Part shown: piece by piece, positions 16,655 through 23,164 of the stretch
Numbering within the stretch: the stretch's first letter is position 1
How the letters are laid out: every line of letters begins with the position of its first letter
Assembly (NCBI GenBank): GCA_001765415.1
Contig: CP017245.1
Span: forward strand, 1,302,001 to 1,366,000
Source: Candidatus Melainabacteria bacterium MEL.A1
Lineage (GTDB): Bacteria; Cyanobacteriota; Vampirovibrionia; Gastranaerophilales; Gastranaerophilaceae
DNA: 64,000 nucleotides
Direction: 5' to 3'
Notes under the pieces: generated by a model
What the model saw: the letters and a program-made list of their open reading frames with translations, nothing else
Told to the model about the DNA's origin: nothing
Databases searched by the model: none
Made by a program: the position numbers and the translations under genes

Positions 16655-17047
16655 AATATATTACCGCAGATTTGTTATAAAAGGCAAAAAATCCAGTTTT
16701 TATATATTGATGGCAAATTAGAGGAATATGCTATTGAACAAAATGGTTCTACATATTCTGCAACTGTTTCTGGTTCTAAAATAAGGAATGCAAAGTTGGA
16801 AACATTTGATTCTAACCATGTACGCAAAAAAGAATATAAAATGGATTTTTATGCTGATGGAAATTTAGAAAGATTATATATGGCAAAATTGAAGCCAATT
16901 GAGCCAACAAAAGCTTCTGTATGTGAGCTTACACAGGCTCGTTTTTATAAAGACGAAGTCGCAAATGCAACAAGAACAAAATACAATCCTGTAGATCATT
17001 CAGAAATTTCAAAAGAAACATATAGCAAACAAAAAGGCTCTAAATAG
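16655..17047 (+). pseudogene. 5'-truncated gene fragment of unknown function
   Basis: An open frame of about 130 codons from 16655 (after an in-frame TAA) to a stop inside a terminator stem. There is no ATG near the start; the earliest usual codon is a TTG at 16796, without a good SD. The translation (FLYIDGKLEEYAIEQNG, later MDFYADGNLERLYMAKLKP) reads like the end of a larger protein with short beta-strand repeats, in the style of the 36441 gene. It is probably a broken gene that invaded or decayed between fabZ and lpxA on the opposite strand. Confidence 0.55.
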
Positions 17048-17057
17048 AGCCTTTTTT
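17033..17057. terminator. Bidirectional terminator
   Basis: AAAGGCTC(TA)/(TA)GAGCCTTT stem with T-runs on both sides. It ends the fragment gene (the stop codon lies in its loop) and would also end the lpxD-lpxC-fabZ transcript on the other strand. Confidence 0.85.
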
Positions 17058-17094
17058 ACTTTTTAACTGTAGTATAACCGCTAAATTTTAAAGT

Positions 17095-17541
17095 TTATTT
17101 AAAAGCGAAAGTCATATCTGCTTCTACGCAAATCTTTCCATCTACTTTTCCTACACCGTGAGCCTTGCAGATAGGGCCTTTGATTTTTTGAACTTCTACT
17201 TCCATATCAAATCTGTCACCAGGTCTTACGATATTTTTAAATCTTACACCGTCAACTCCAGCATAAAGTGTCAATCTTCCTTTAAATTCAGGCATTGACA
17301 TTAAAATAGGTGCTGAACATTGAGCCATAGCTTCTAGTTGCAATACACCAGGCATGATAGGGTTGTTAGGAAAGTGACCTTGAAAGAATTGTTCGTTCAT
17401 TGTCATATTTTTGTAACCCTTAGCATATTTACCAGGAACACATTCTGTAATTCTATCTACAAGTAAGAATGGGTAACGGTGCGGTATCATTTCCATAATT
17501 TGCATTGTATCAAATTGCAATACTTGTTGTTCTTCTGTCAT
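17095..17541 (-). CDS. fabZ: 3-hydroxyacyl-[ACP] dehydratase
   Basis: FabZ dehydrates 3-hydroxyacyl-ACP in fatty acid elongation, competing with LpxA and LpxD for the same substrate. The 148-residue hot-dog protein has IPHRYPFLLVDRI near residue 19 and the active-site block QGHFPNNPIMPGVLQLEAMAQ near residue 54-74 with the catalytic His and Glu. AAGGAG precedes the ATG. It lies 11 bp after lpxC, as in many lpxD-lpxC-fabZ-lpxA clusters. Confidence 0.95.
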   Translation of the reverse strand: MTEEQQVLQFDTMQIMEMIPHRYPFLLVDRITECVPGKYAKGYKNMTMNEQFFQGHFPNNPIMPGVLQLEAMAQCSAPILMSMPEFKGRLTLYAGVDGVRFKNIVRPGDRFDMEVEVQKIKGPICKAHGVGKVDGKICVEADMTFAFK

Positions 17542-17552
17542 TTTGTTCTCCT

Positions 17553-18380
17553 TTATTTAATTTCAATTAATTTTCCTTTTAACATTTTTGCCACTTTTAC
17601 GTGAACGGCGTGTCCAGCCTCTTTTACCAAAATCTGGCATTTTAGGTTTAATGGATTTACGCCTGTCAAATACAAATCACCTATAAGGTCAAGAATTTTG
17701 TGTTTTACTGGCTCGTTTTCGCTACGCAAATCTGATGTAAAGCCAACATCCTTTAAACCCAACGTGTTTTCTAAGGTTACACCTTGCGCAAAACCTAACA
17801 TTTGAAATTTTTTCAAATCTTTATAAAAACCAAAAGTTCTTGCCTCAATGATTTCCTGTTTCGTTTTTGGGTTATAAGCTTCCCAGCGTTTTGTCAAGTC
17901 AGGGTGATCATAATTTACTGCGTAAGAAATGTACAAATCGTCAGCAGGTAAAATTACCAAACTAGTCTTTCCGTTCAAATAATAAACCGGTTCAGATACA
18001 GTATATTTTTTCGGTTTTTCAAACAGATGTTTTTCAATTCCGGCTTTTTCAAAAAGTTCAACCCATTGTTTGGAACTTCCATCAAGTGCCGGAACTTCTT
18101 CTTCATCCATATAAATATCAATACTGTCTATTCCACAGAAAGCTAACGCAGCAGTTAAATGTTCTGTTAGCATTGCTTTTGCTTTTTTGTTGTTTATATC
18201 TCCTAAAACAACGCAATGATCTGTTGCCAATACATTATCTGCACAAGCTACAAAAGGCTCGTTATCTTTTATGAAATATCTGATTTTCCCTTCTTTAGAT
18301 GGAACAAATTTTACGGTACAAGGTTTGTTTTTCATTAAGCCATTACCGGTGATTTGTGTTTCGTGTTTTAAAGTGGTCAT
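17553..18380 (-). CDS. lpxC: UDP-3-O-acyl-N-acetylglucosamine deacetylase
   Basis: LpxC is the zinc deacetylase that commits to lipid A. The 275-residue product has LTEHLTAALAFCGID with the first Zn His, EVPALDGSSKQWVELF, KHKILDLIGDLYLTG with the second His and Asp, and AGHAVHVK with the catalytic His. The usual GLHSG motif reads GLMKN. The start at 18380 (MTTLKHETQITGNG) is chosen by alignment with the family; upstream codons run into a family A repeat, and no SD is visible, so initiation is unusual. Nearest neighbours are lpxD upstream and fabZ downstream. Confidence 0.9.
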   Translation of the reverse strand: MTTLKHETQITGNGLMKNKPCTVKFVPSKEGKIRYFIKDNEPFVACADNVLATDHCVVLGDINNKKAKAMLTEHLTAALAFCGIDSIDIYMDEEEVPALDGSSKQWVELFEKAGIEKHLFEKPKKYTVSEPVYYLNGKTSLVILPADDLYISYAVNYDHPDLTKRWEAYNPKTKQEIIEARTFGFYKDLKKFQMLGFAQGVTLENTLGLKDVGFTSDLRSENEPVKHKILDLIGDLYLTGVNPLNLKCQILVKEAGHAVHVKVAKMLKGKLIEIK

Positions 18381-18394
18381 GATATGTTTGATTT

Positions 18395-18504
18395 GGTGAG
18401 TAGTGAATTGTGAATAGTGAATAGTTCTTATAGGTGCTATCGCACTAAAATAAACTTTCCGAACGTAGTGAGCTAAATGAACCATTCACCACTCACTACT
18501 CACT
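18395..18504. repeat. Family A inverted-repeat element between lpxD and lpxC
   Basis: Arms GGTGAGTAGTGAATTGTG... and its complement CCATTCACCACTCACTACTC about 85 bp apart, with a centre holding GTGCTATCGCAC. It fills the whole lpxD-lpxC gap, ending 15 bp from the lpxC start and 6 bp from the lpxD stop. Confidence 0.85.
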
Positions 18505-18509
18505 TTATT

Positions 18510-19604
18510 TTATTCCTTTCCTATATTATCTTCAAATTCTTTCAACAGTGGTTCATATTTTCTGAACTTAGCAAAGATTTCTTGAGCATCTTTCATTGTT
18601 TTCAATTGTTTAATAAAATCTTTTCTTGGCATTGCCGGAATACCAATAATAATTGATTTTTCAGGGAATGATTTTGTAACCCCTGCTTTCGCAGTGACAA
18701 TTGAATCAGAACCGATTTCAATGTGATCTGCAAGTCCTGCTTGACCCGCAATTACTACTCTATCACCGATTACGCAACTGCCGGCGATACCTACTTGAGA
18801 AACGATTAAACAACCTTCGCCAACTTTACAGTTGTGACCAATCATTACAAGGTCGTCAATTTTGGTATTATCGCCAATTGTTGTGTTTTCGATTGTTCCT
18901 CTGTCAATTGTTGTATTTGCACCGATTTCAACATTGTTTCCGATTACAACAGCACCGATTGAAGGAATTTTAAAGATTACGTGTTTTGCGTTTGTTTCTT
19001 TAATTTCACCATCTTTTCTTGCTTGTTCAATGTTATCAGGGTTTTCTGTAACAAAGCTGAACCCATCAGCTCCTAAAGAAACTCCGTGATGTAAGATTAC
19101 ATCGTTGCCAACTTGAACTCTATCACCGATGTTTACGCCAGCGTGGAAGAAGCAGTTTTTGCCGATTTTTACACCTCCACCGATGTATGAATTTGCTGCA
19201 ATTTTTGTTCCGTCGCCAATTATTGCATCGTGAGAAACAACAACATTTGCACCGATTTCAACGTTTTCACCTAATTTAGCGGTTGGATCAATAACTGCTG
19301 ATGGGTGAATTCCTTTATATACAACAGGTGCTACGTAGAAAAGGTTTAATAATTTCATCATAGCAAGACGAGGTCTATCAACTTCAATAGTTGTAAAGCC
19401 GTCGATTTGTACTCCTAATGGAACTAGAGCAGCTTTAGCTTTTGATTTTGCAAGGTTTGCGATTTCTTCTTCACCCAGCGCAAGAGCTAAAGTATTTTCA
19501 TCAGACAACAAAGGTGGTGCAATTTGAGAAATTTTTGCATCTTCAACCTTTGTCAACATACCGCCTACGATATGTGTAATTTCTTCTAATGTGAATGTTG
19601 GCAT
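18510..19604 (-). CDS. lpxD: UDP-3-O-acylglucosamine N-acyltransferase
   Basis: LpxD adds the second acyl chain in lipid A synthesis. The 364-residue protein has an N-terminal uridine-binding domain (residues 1-95), then hexapeptide repeats such as IHPSAVIDPTAKLGENVEIG, and the catalytic-His block DDLVMIGHNCKVGEG near residue 247, ending in a C-terminal helix. AAGGAG lies 7 nt before the ATG. It heads the lpxD-lpxC-fabZ run. Confidence 0.94.
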   Translation of the reverse strand: MPTFTLEEITHIVGGMLTKVEDAKISQIAPPLLSDENTLALALGEEEIANLAKSKAKAALVPLGVQIDGFTTIEVDRPRLAMMKLLNLFYVAPVVYKGIHPSAVIDPTAKLGENVEIGANVVVSHDAIIGDGTKIAANSYIGGGVKIGKNCFFHAGVNIGDRVQVGNDVILHHGVSLGADGFSFVTENPDNIEQARKDGEIKETNAKHVIFKIPSIGAVVIGNNVEIGANTTIDRGTIENTTIGDNTKIDDLVMIGHNCKVGEGCLIVSQVGIAGSCVIGDRVVIAGQAGLADHIEIGSDSIVTAKAGVTKSFPEKSIIIGIPAMPRKDFIKQLKTMKDAQEIFAKFRKYEPLLKEFEDNIGKE

Positions 19605-19632
19605 TTTATATTCTCCTTTTTTATTATATTTA

Positions 19633-19952
19633 GTGAAAAGTGAAACGTGAGAAGTGAAAAGTCCGTTACAAAAAATATTTTTATTTGTTCTTTAAATACT
19701 TTGTTAAACCTAATAACATTCTTTTTACTTCTTCCAATCTGTTAGTTAGTTCATTTGCATCTTTTGTGTATTTAAGTTTTTCTGATATAATCAGCTGAGT
19801 TTGTAATTCTGCAATTGAACCTATAGAAATACTTATAAACTTAAGTGTATCGTTGTCTGAAAATCTAGCACAACCTTCTGCAATATTGTATCCTTTTGTA
19901 AGTGTCCAGTTTTTGAAACGGTCTTTTCACGTTTCACTATTCACCATTCACT
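19633..19952. repeat. Family A element enclosing a truncated S23-family gene
   Basis: Left arm at 19633-19661 (GTGAAAAGTGAAACGTGAGA...) ends in AAAAGTCCG, and the inverted right arm at 19923-19952 reads, on the other strand, GTGAATGGTGAATAGTGAAA...AAAAGACCG. The arms are thus inverted relative to each other and share an inner AAAAG(T/A)CCG border. The right arm supplies the last codons and stop of hldE. The 260-bp content is the S23-like fragment. Confidence 0.75.
19681..19926 (-). pseudogene. Truncated four-helix-bundle protein of the S23 / 23S rRNA intervening-sequence family
   Basis: Translating the reverse strand gives 81 residues containing GYNIAEGCARFSD, SIGSIAELQTQLIISEKL and RLEEVKRMLLGLTKYL. 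This is the family's NIAEG..R motif and the GS..E...QL helix, i.e. the C-terminal two thirds of the usual ~120 residues. The frame opens directly after a TGA in the flanking repeat and has no start codon until late, so it is a remnant. The first helix and a half are missing. Related small proteins sit in rRNA intervening sequences, next to retroelements (Avd), and as free genes. Confidence 0.8.
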
Positions 19953-20401
19953 CTTTTAATAACATTCGTTGTCGATTTCCCTTCTACAAAGCTTATAAAT
20001 TCTACTCGAGTGCCGTTTTTGCGCATAATATCCGCTTCCGGCAATGTTTCCATTGTGTAGTCTGCACCTTTTGTGTAAACATCAGGCTTTATTTCATCTA
20101 AGAGATCACGTGGACTATCTTCATCAAATAATACCACATAATCCACACATCTCAAAGCGCTTAACAATTCAGCTCTATCGTTTTCGTTGTTAATCGGTCT
20201 GGTTGGTCCTTTAATGCTTTTTACCGATTTGTCGGAATTTAATAATACTATTGAAAAATCCGCAAATGATTTCGTCTTTTCAAGATATCTTACGTGTCCA
20301 ATATGAAGAATATCAAAACAACCGTTTGTACAAACAACTGTCTTGCCTGAATTGTGAATGATATTTACTAATGCTTGAATGTCATCTCTTTTTACTAACA
20401 T
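19937..20401 (-). CDS. hldE: D-glycero-beta-D-manno-heptose 1-phosphate adenylyltransferase domain (RfaE2 type)
   Basis: A 154-residue nucleotidyltransferase with CTNGCFDILHIGHVRYLEKT near residue 24 (HxGH) and the late EGKSTTNVIKR (the ISTT-like motif). It corresponds to the C-terminal half of HldE only, the stand-alone form known as RfaE2, which activates heptose-1-P with ATP for LPS core synthesis. GAGGGAT precedes the ATG. The last four codons and the TAG come from a family A repeat arm, so the natural C-terminus was probably replaced by the insertion. Confidence 0.88.
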   Translation of the reverse strand: MLVKRDDIQALVNIIHNSGKTVVCTNGCFDILHIGHVRYLEKTKSFADFSIVLLNSDKSVKSIKGPTRPINNENDRAELLSALRCVDYVVLFDEDSPRDLLDEIKPDVYTKGADYTMETLPEADIMRKNGTRVEFISFVEGKSTTNVIKRVNGE

Positions 20402-20476
20402 ATCCCTCTATTTCCTCACCGTAATTCTACCAAAAACAAGGTGGAAAGTGTCTAAAAGTTACCGTTTGTTAAGAAT

Positions 20477-20501
20477 AAAGCTCAAGTATAACTTGAGCTT
20501 T
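20477..20501. terminator. Terminator after the small 20507-20746 gene
   Basis: AAAGCTCAAGT/ACTTGAGCTTT stem with a 3-nt loop; short T-runs on both strands. Confidence 0.75.
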
Positions 20502-20506
20502 TCTTA

Positions 20507-20746
20507 TTATCCGTTTATGTCAAATTTTCTTTCTTTTACAACTAATGCTTTCGGGTTGACAAATTCTTTTAACCATTTTGGCATTTTTCTTAATGCTCTT
20601 GCCGGTCTTTCTGCATTATATTGCGATTTTTCATGAGATAATCTCTGAGAAATCATCATTGCTGCATCTTTGGTAGATGGATTTAGTGTAAAGAACGAAG
20701 GGCAACCGTTTTCTAACGGGGTAATTGTTAATTTTTGAATTTTCAT
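20507..20746 (-). CDS. Small conserved-looking protein of unknown function
   Basis: A 79-residue basic protein that I do not recognise, with KIQKLTITPLENGCPSFF at the start, a helical middle and a VVKERKFDING end. It has no signal peptide or membrane span. The start is 4 bp beyond the asd stop. A TATACT hexamer overlapping the last asd codons lies 6 nt before the ATG, the leaderless pattern seen elsewhere, so it may have its own transcript besides read-through from asd. A terminator follows the stop. Confidence 0.6.
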   Translation of the reverse strand: MKIQKLTITPLENGCPSFFTLNPSTKDAAMMISQRLSHEKSQYNAERPARALRKMPKWLKEFVNPKALVVKERKFDING

Positions 20747-20750
20747 TTTT

Positions 20751-21767
20751 TTAGTATAACTCCATTTCTATGACTTTTTGACAAATTCTCACAGTGTTAA
20801 GAGCTGCGCCTATTCTTAAATTGTCCGCAACACACCACAGTGAAATTCCATTTTTGAACGCCAAATTTTTTCTAATTCTTCCGACAAAAACAGGATCAAC
20901 GCCTGATGCGTCACGAGTTGTCGGATATTCCATTTTTTCAGGGTTGTCGATAACTTTTACTCCAAATGAGTTTTTCAAAATTTCTCTAACTTCATCCGGA
21001 GTAATTTCATTTTCAAACTCTATATCTACGGCTTCAGAGTGTCCGTTGTAAACAGGAACACGAGCGGCAGTACATGAAATTGGCAAATCTTGAGGAAGGT
21101 GAAGGATTTTTTTAGTTTCGTTTACAACCTTCATTTCTTCTTTTGTATAACCGTTTTCGCAGAATACATCAATTTGCGGAATTACGTTGAAGGCAATAGG
21201 TTTGTTGAATTTTTTGTTTTCAAAATCTTTTCCTTCAAGTCTAGCTTTTGTATTTTCGGTTAATTCGTTAATAGCCGCTAATCCTGCACCGGATACGGCT
21301 TGATATGTAGAAACGATTAAACGTTTAATTGGATTTTTGTCCAATAAAGGTTTTAAAACTAGCATCAATTGTGACGTTGAACAATTTGGGTTTGCAATAA
21401 TACCTTTGTGTTTGCGCAAATCCTCATCATTAACAAAAGCTATTACCAATGGAACATCTTTTTCCATTCTGAAAGCAGATGAATTGTCGATTAAAACTCC
21501 GCCACGTTTAACAATTTCTGGTGCAAATTTTTGTGAAGTTGAACCGCCTGCTGATGCTAAAACGATATTAACACCATCAAAACTTTCCGGCTTTGCTTCT
21601 TCAACCACATAGGTTTTGCTTTGAAATTCAAGTTTTGTGCCTGCTGATTTGGCACTTGAAAGAAATTTTATTTCATTAAAATCAATTTTTAATTCGTCAA
21701 TAATCTTTGTAATTTCTCTACCGACAACACCTGTTGCGCCTAAAATTGCGATATTTGGTTTTCTCAT
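20751..21767 (-). CDS. asd: Aspartate-semialdehyde dehydrogenase
   Basis: Asd reduces aspartyl phosphate to aspartate semialdehyde for lysine, threonine, methionine and diaminopimelate. The 338-residue enzyme shows the NADP loop ILGATGVVGREI at residues 6-17, the active site IIANPNCSTSQLML near residue 125 with the catalytic Cys, QAVSGAG near 157, and the late GHSEAVDIE with the catalytic His. AAGGGG precedes the ATG. dapB of the same route lies just upstream on the same strand, though separated by 150 bp with a repeat arm. Confidence 0.95.
   Translation of the reverse strand: MRKPNIAILGATGVVGREITKIIDELKIDFNEIKFLSSAKSAGTKLEFQSKTYVVEEAKPESFDGVNIVLASAGGSTSQKFAPEIVKRGGVLIDNSSAFRMEKDVPLVIAFVNDEDLRKHKGIIANPNCSTSQLMLVLKPLLDKNPIKRLIVSTYQAVSGAGLAAINELTENTKARLEGKDFENKKFNKPIAFNVIPQIDVFCENGYTKEEMKVVNETKKILHLPQDLPISCTAARVPVYNGHSEAVDIEFENEITPDEVREILKNSFGVKVIDNPEKMEYPTTRDASGVDPVFVGRIRKNLAFKNGISLWCVADNLRIGAALNTVRICQKVIEMELY
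20753..20758 (-). promoter_or_regulatory. -10 element of the 20746 gene, leaderless geometry
   Basis: TATACT inside the last codons of asd ends 6 nt before the ATG; the spacer is A6; no SD. Confidence 0.5.
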
Positions 21768-21915
21768 TTCTACCCCTTATCTCTTATGATACAAAAAGAA
21801 TTATAGCACAAGATGAAATAAAAGTGAAAAAATTCCAATTTTAAATTTCCAAGAGGAATTTAAAATTCAATAAATGTGGCTGATTTTAGTGAAAAGTGAG
21901 AAGTTCTTTTCGAGC

Positions 21916-22665
21916 TTACATAATGTTATCAAGTCCGTAAACAAAATCATTGTGTTTGAAAACATGTTTTACGGCAAGCAAAACACCTTGCATATAACAT
22001 TTTCTATCCATGCTATCGTGTCTGATTGTCATAATTTGACCTGATGAACCGAATATAACCTCTTGTGATGCGATATATCCCGGCATTCTTACAGAGTGGA
22101 TATGGATATTTGAGTATGAATTTCCACCTCTTGCGCCTTCTATGGTTTCGGTTTCAGCACAATTATTTTTTGTAAAATCGTCTTTTACTTCTGCCATCAT
22201 TGCAGCAGTCTTAATCGAAGTCCCTGATGGAGCGTCTTTTTTCTGATTGTGGTGAAGCTCAATGATTTCTGCATTATCAAAGTATTTAGAAGCTTGTTTG
22301 GCAAACATCATCATTAAGACTGCACCTGTTGAAAAGTTTGGTGCAATCAAACAACCGGTATTTTTTTCTTTTGAAAGTTGTTTCAATTCTTCAATTTCTT
22401 TATCTTTTAATCCTGTTGTTCCAATAACGATTTTAATATTGTTATTTAAACAATATTTTGCATTTTCAAAAATAGATTTAGGTTGCGTAAAATCAACCAA
22501 TATATCAATATCTTCAACCCTATGAGCATCCGCAATTGAATGATACATTCCATCACTTGCAATATCAATTTTTGCAACAAGTTCTGTTTCAGGACATTCT
22601 TCTACGGCAAGGCAAACTTCTTTTCCCATCTTGCCCATAGCTCCACATACTGCAACTTTTATCAT
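21916..22665 (-). CDS. dapB: 4-hydroxy-tetrahydrodipicolinate reductase
   Basis: DapB makes tetrahydrodipicolinate for lysine and for the diaminopimelate of peptidoglycan. The 249-residue product has the nucleotide-binding CGAMGKMGKEV near residue 7, LVDFTQP near 56, and the catalytic block ELHHNQKKDAPSGTSIKTA near residue 140 (HHxxKxDAPSGT). AAGGAG precedes the ATG. It is slightly shorter than the E. coli enzyme (273). Confidence 0.95.
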   Translation of the reverse strand: MIKVAVCGAMGKMGKEVCLAVEECPETELVAKIDIASDGMYHSIADAHRVEDIDILVDFTQPKSIFENAKYCLNNNIKIVIGTTGLKDKEIEELKQLSKEKNTGCLIAPNFSTGAVLMMMFAKQASKYFDNAEIIELHHNQKKDAPSGTSIKTAAMMAEVKDDFTKNNCAETETIEGARGGNSYSNIHIHSVRMPGYIASQEVIFGSSGQIMTIRHDSMDRKCYMQGVLLAVKHVFKHNDFVYGLDNIM

Positions 22666-22735
22666 AATAGTTCTCCTTATTAATCTTTACGGTTGATTTA
22701 ATTTTAACATGAAAATTTCTGTGGTATGATAAATT

Positions 22736-22780
22736 GAGTGAGTGTTGAATAATGAGTAGATTTTATAACTCATTATTCAC
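22736..22780. repeat. Short family A element
   Basis: GTGTTGAATAATGAG paired with CTCATTATTCAC across a short centre, 20 bp before the PC4-like gene. Confidence 0.6.
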
Positions 22781-22803
22781 TTTATTAATAAAAGGAGAGA
22801 ACA

Positions 22804-23037
22804 ATGGCAGATGCAAAATTATTAGCAGCAATTGAAAGATCAGATACTGAACAATTACAGATTTCAATCAGTGAATACAGAGGGAAAAGCTACTTGAATA
22901 TGAGAATATTTTACACAACTGATGACGGTCAAACTTGGTTGCCAACTAAAAAGGGCGTAACTTTTACCCCTGAACAAATTGATATGTTGGAAGAAGCTAT
23001 TCAAGAAGCAAAAAAAGAGTTCATGGAGGAAGAATAG
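22804..23037 (+). CDS. PC4/YdbC-like single-stranded nucleic-acid binding protein
   Basis: A 77-residue protein matching the transcriptional coactivator p15 (PC4)/YdbC fold: QISISEYRGKSYLNMRIFYTT, then DGQTWLPTKKGVTFTPEQID, then a C-terminal helix. Such proteins bind single-stranded DNA or RNA as dimers. In this lineage it is a free-standing domain. AAAGGAGAG precedes the ATG by 6 nt. It lies between two family A repeats. Confidence 0.85.
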   Translation: MADAKLLAAIERSDTEQLQISISEYRGKSYLNMRIFYTTDDGQTWLPTKKGVTFTPEQIDMLEEAIQEAKKEFMEEE

Positions 23038-23043
23038 AATTAA

Positions 23044-23146
23044 GTGAGTAGTGAGTGGTGAATAGCTCTTTACATTTCACTCTGAATATATTTTGGGACT
23101 TTAGTTGTTATATTGGTCTATTCACTACTCGTCAATCACTATTCAA
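23044..23146. repeat. Family A element just upstream of priA
   Basis: Left arm GTGAGTAGTGAGTGGTGAAT and right arm TCTATTCACTACTCG...CACTATTC about 60 bp apart. It ends within 20 bp of the priA ATG. Confidence 0.75.
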
Positions 23147-23164
23147 TAATTCTCGTGTTAACCC

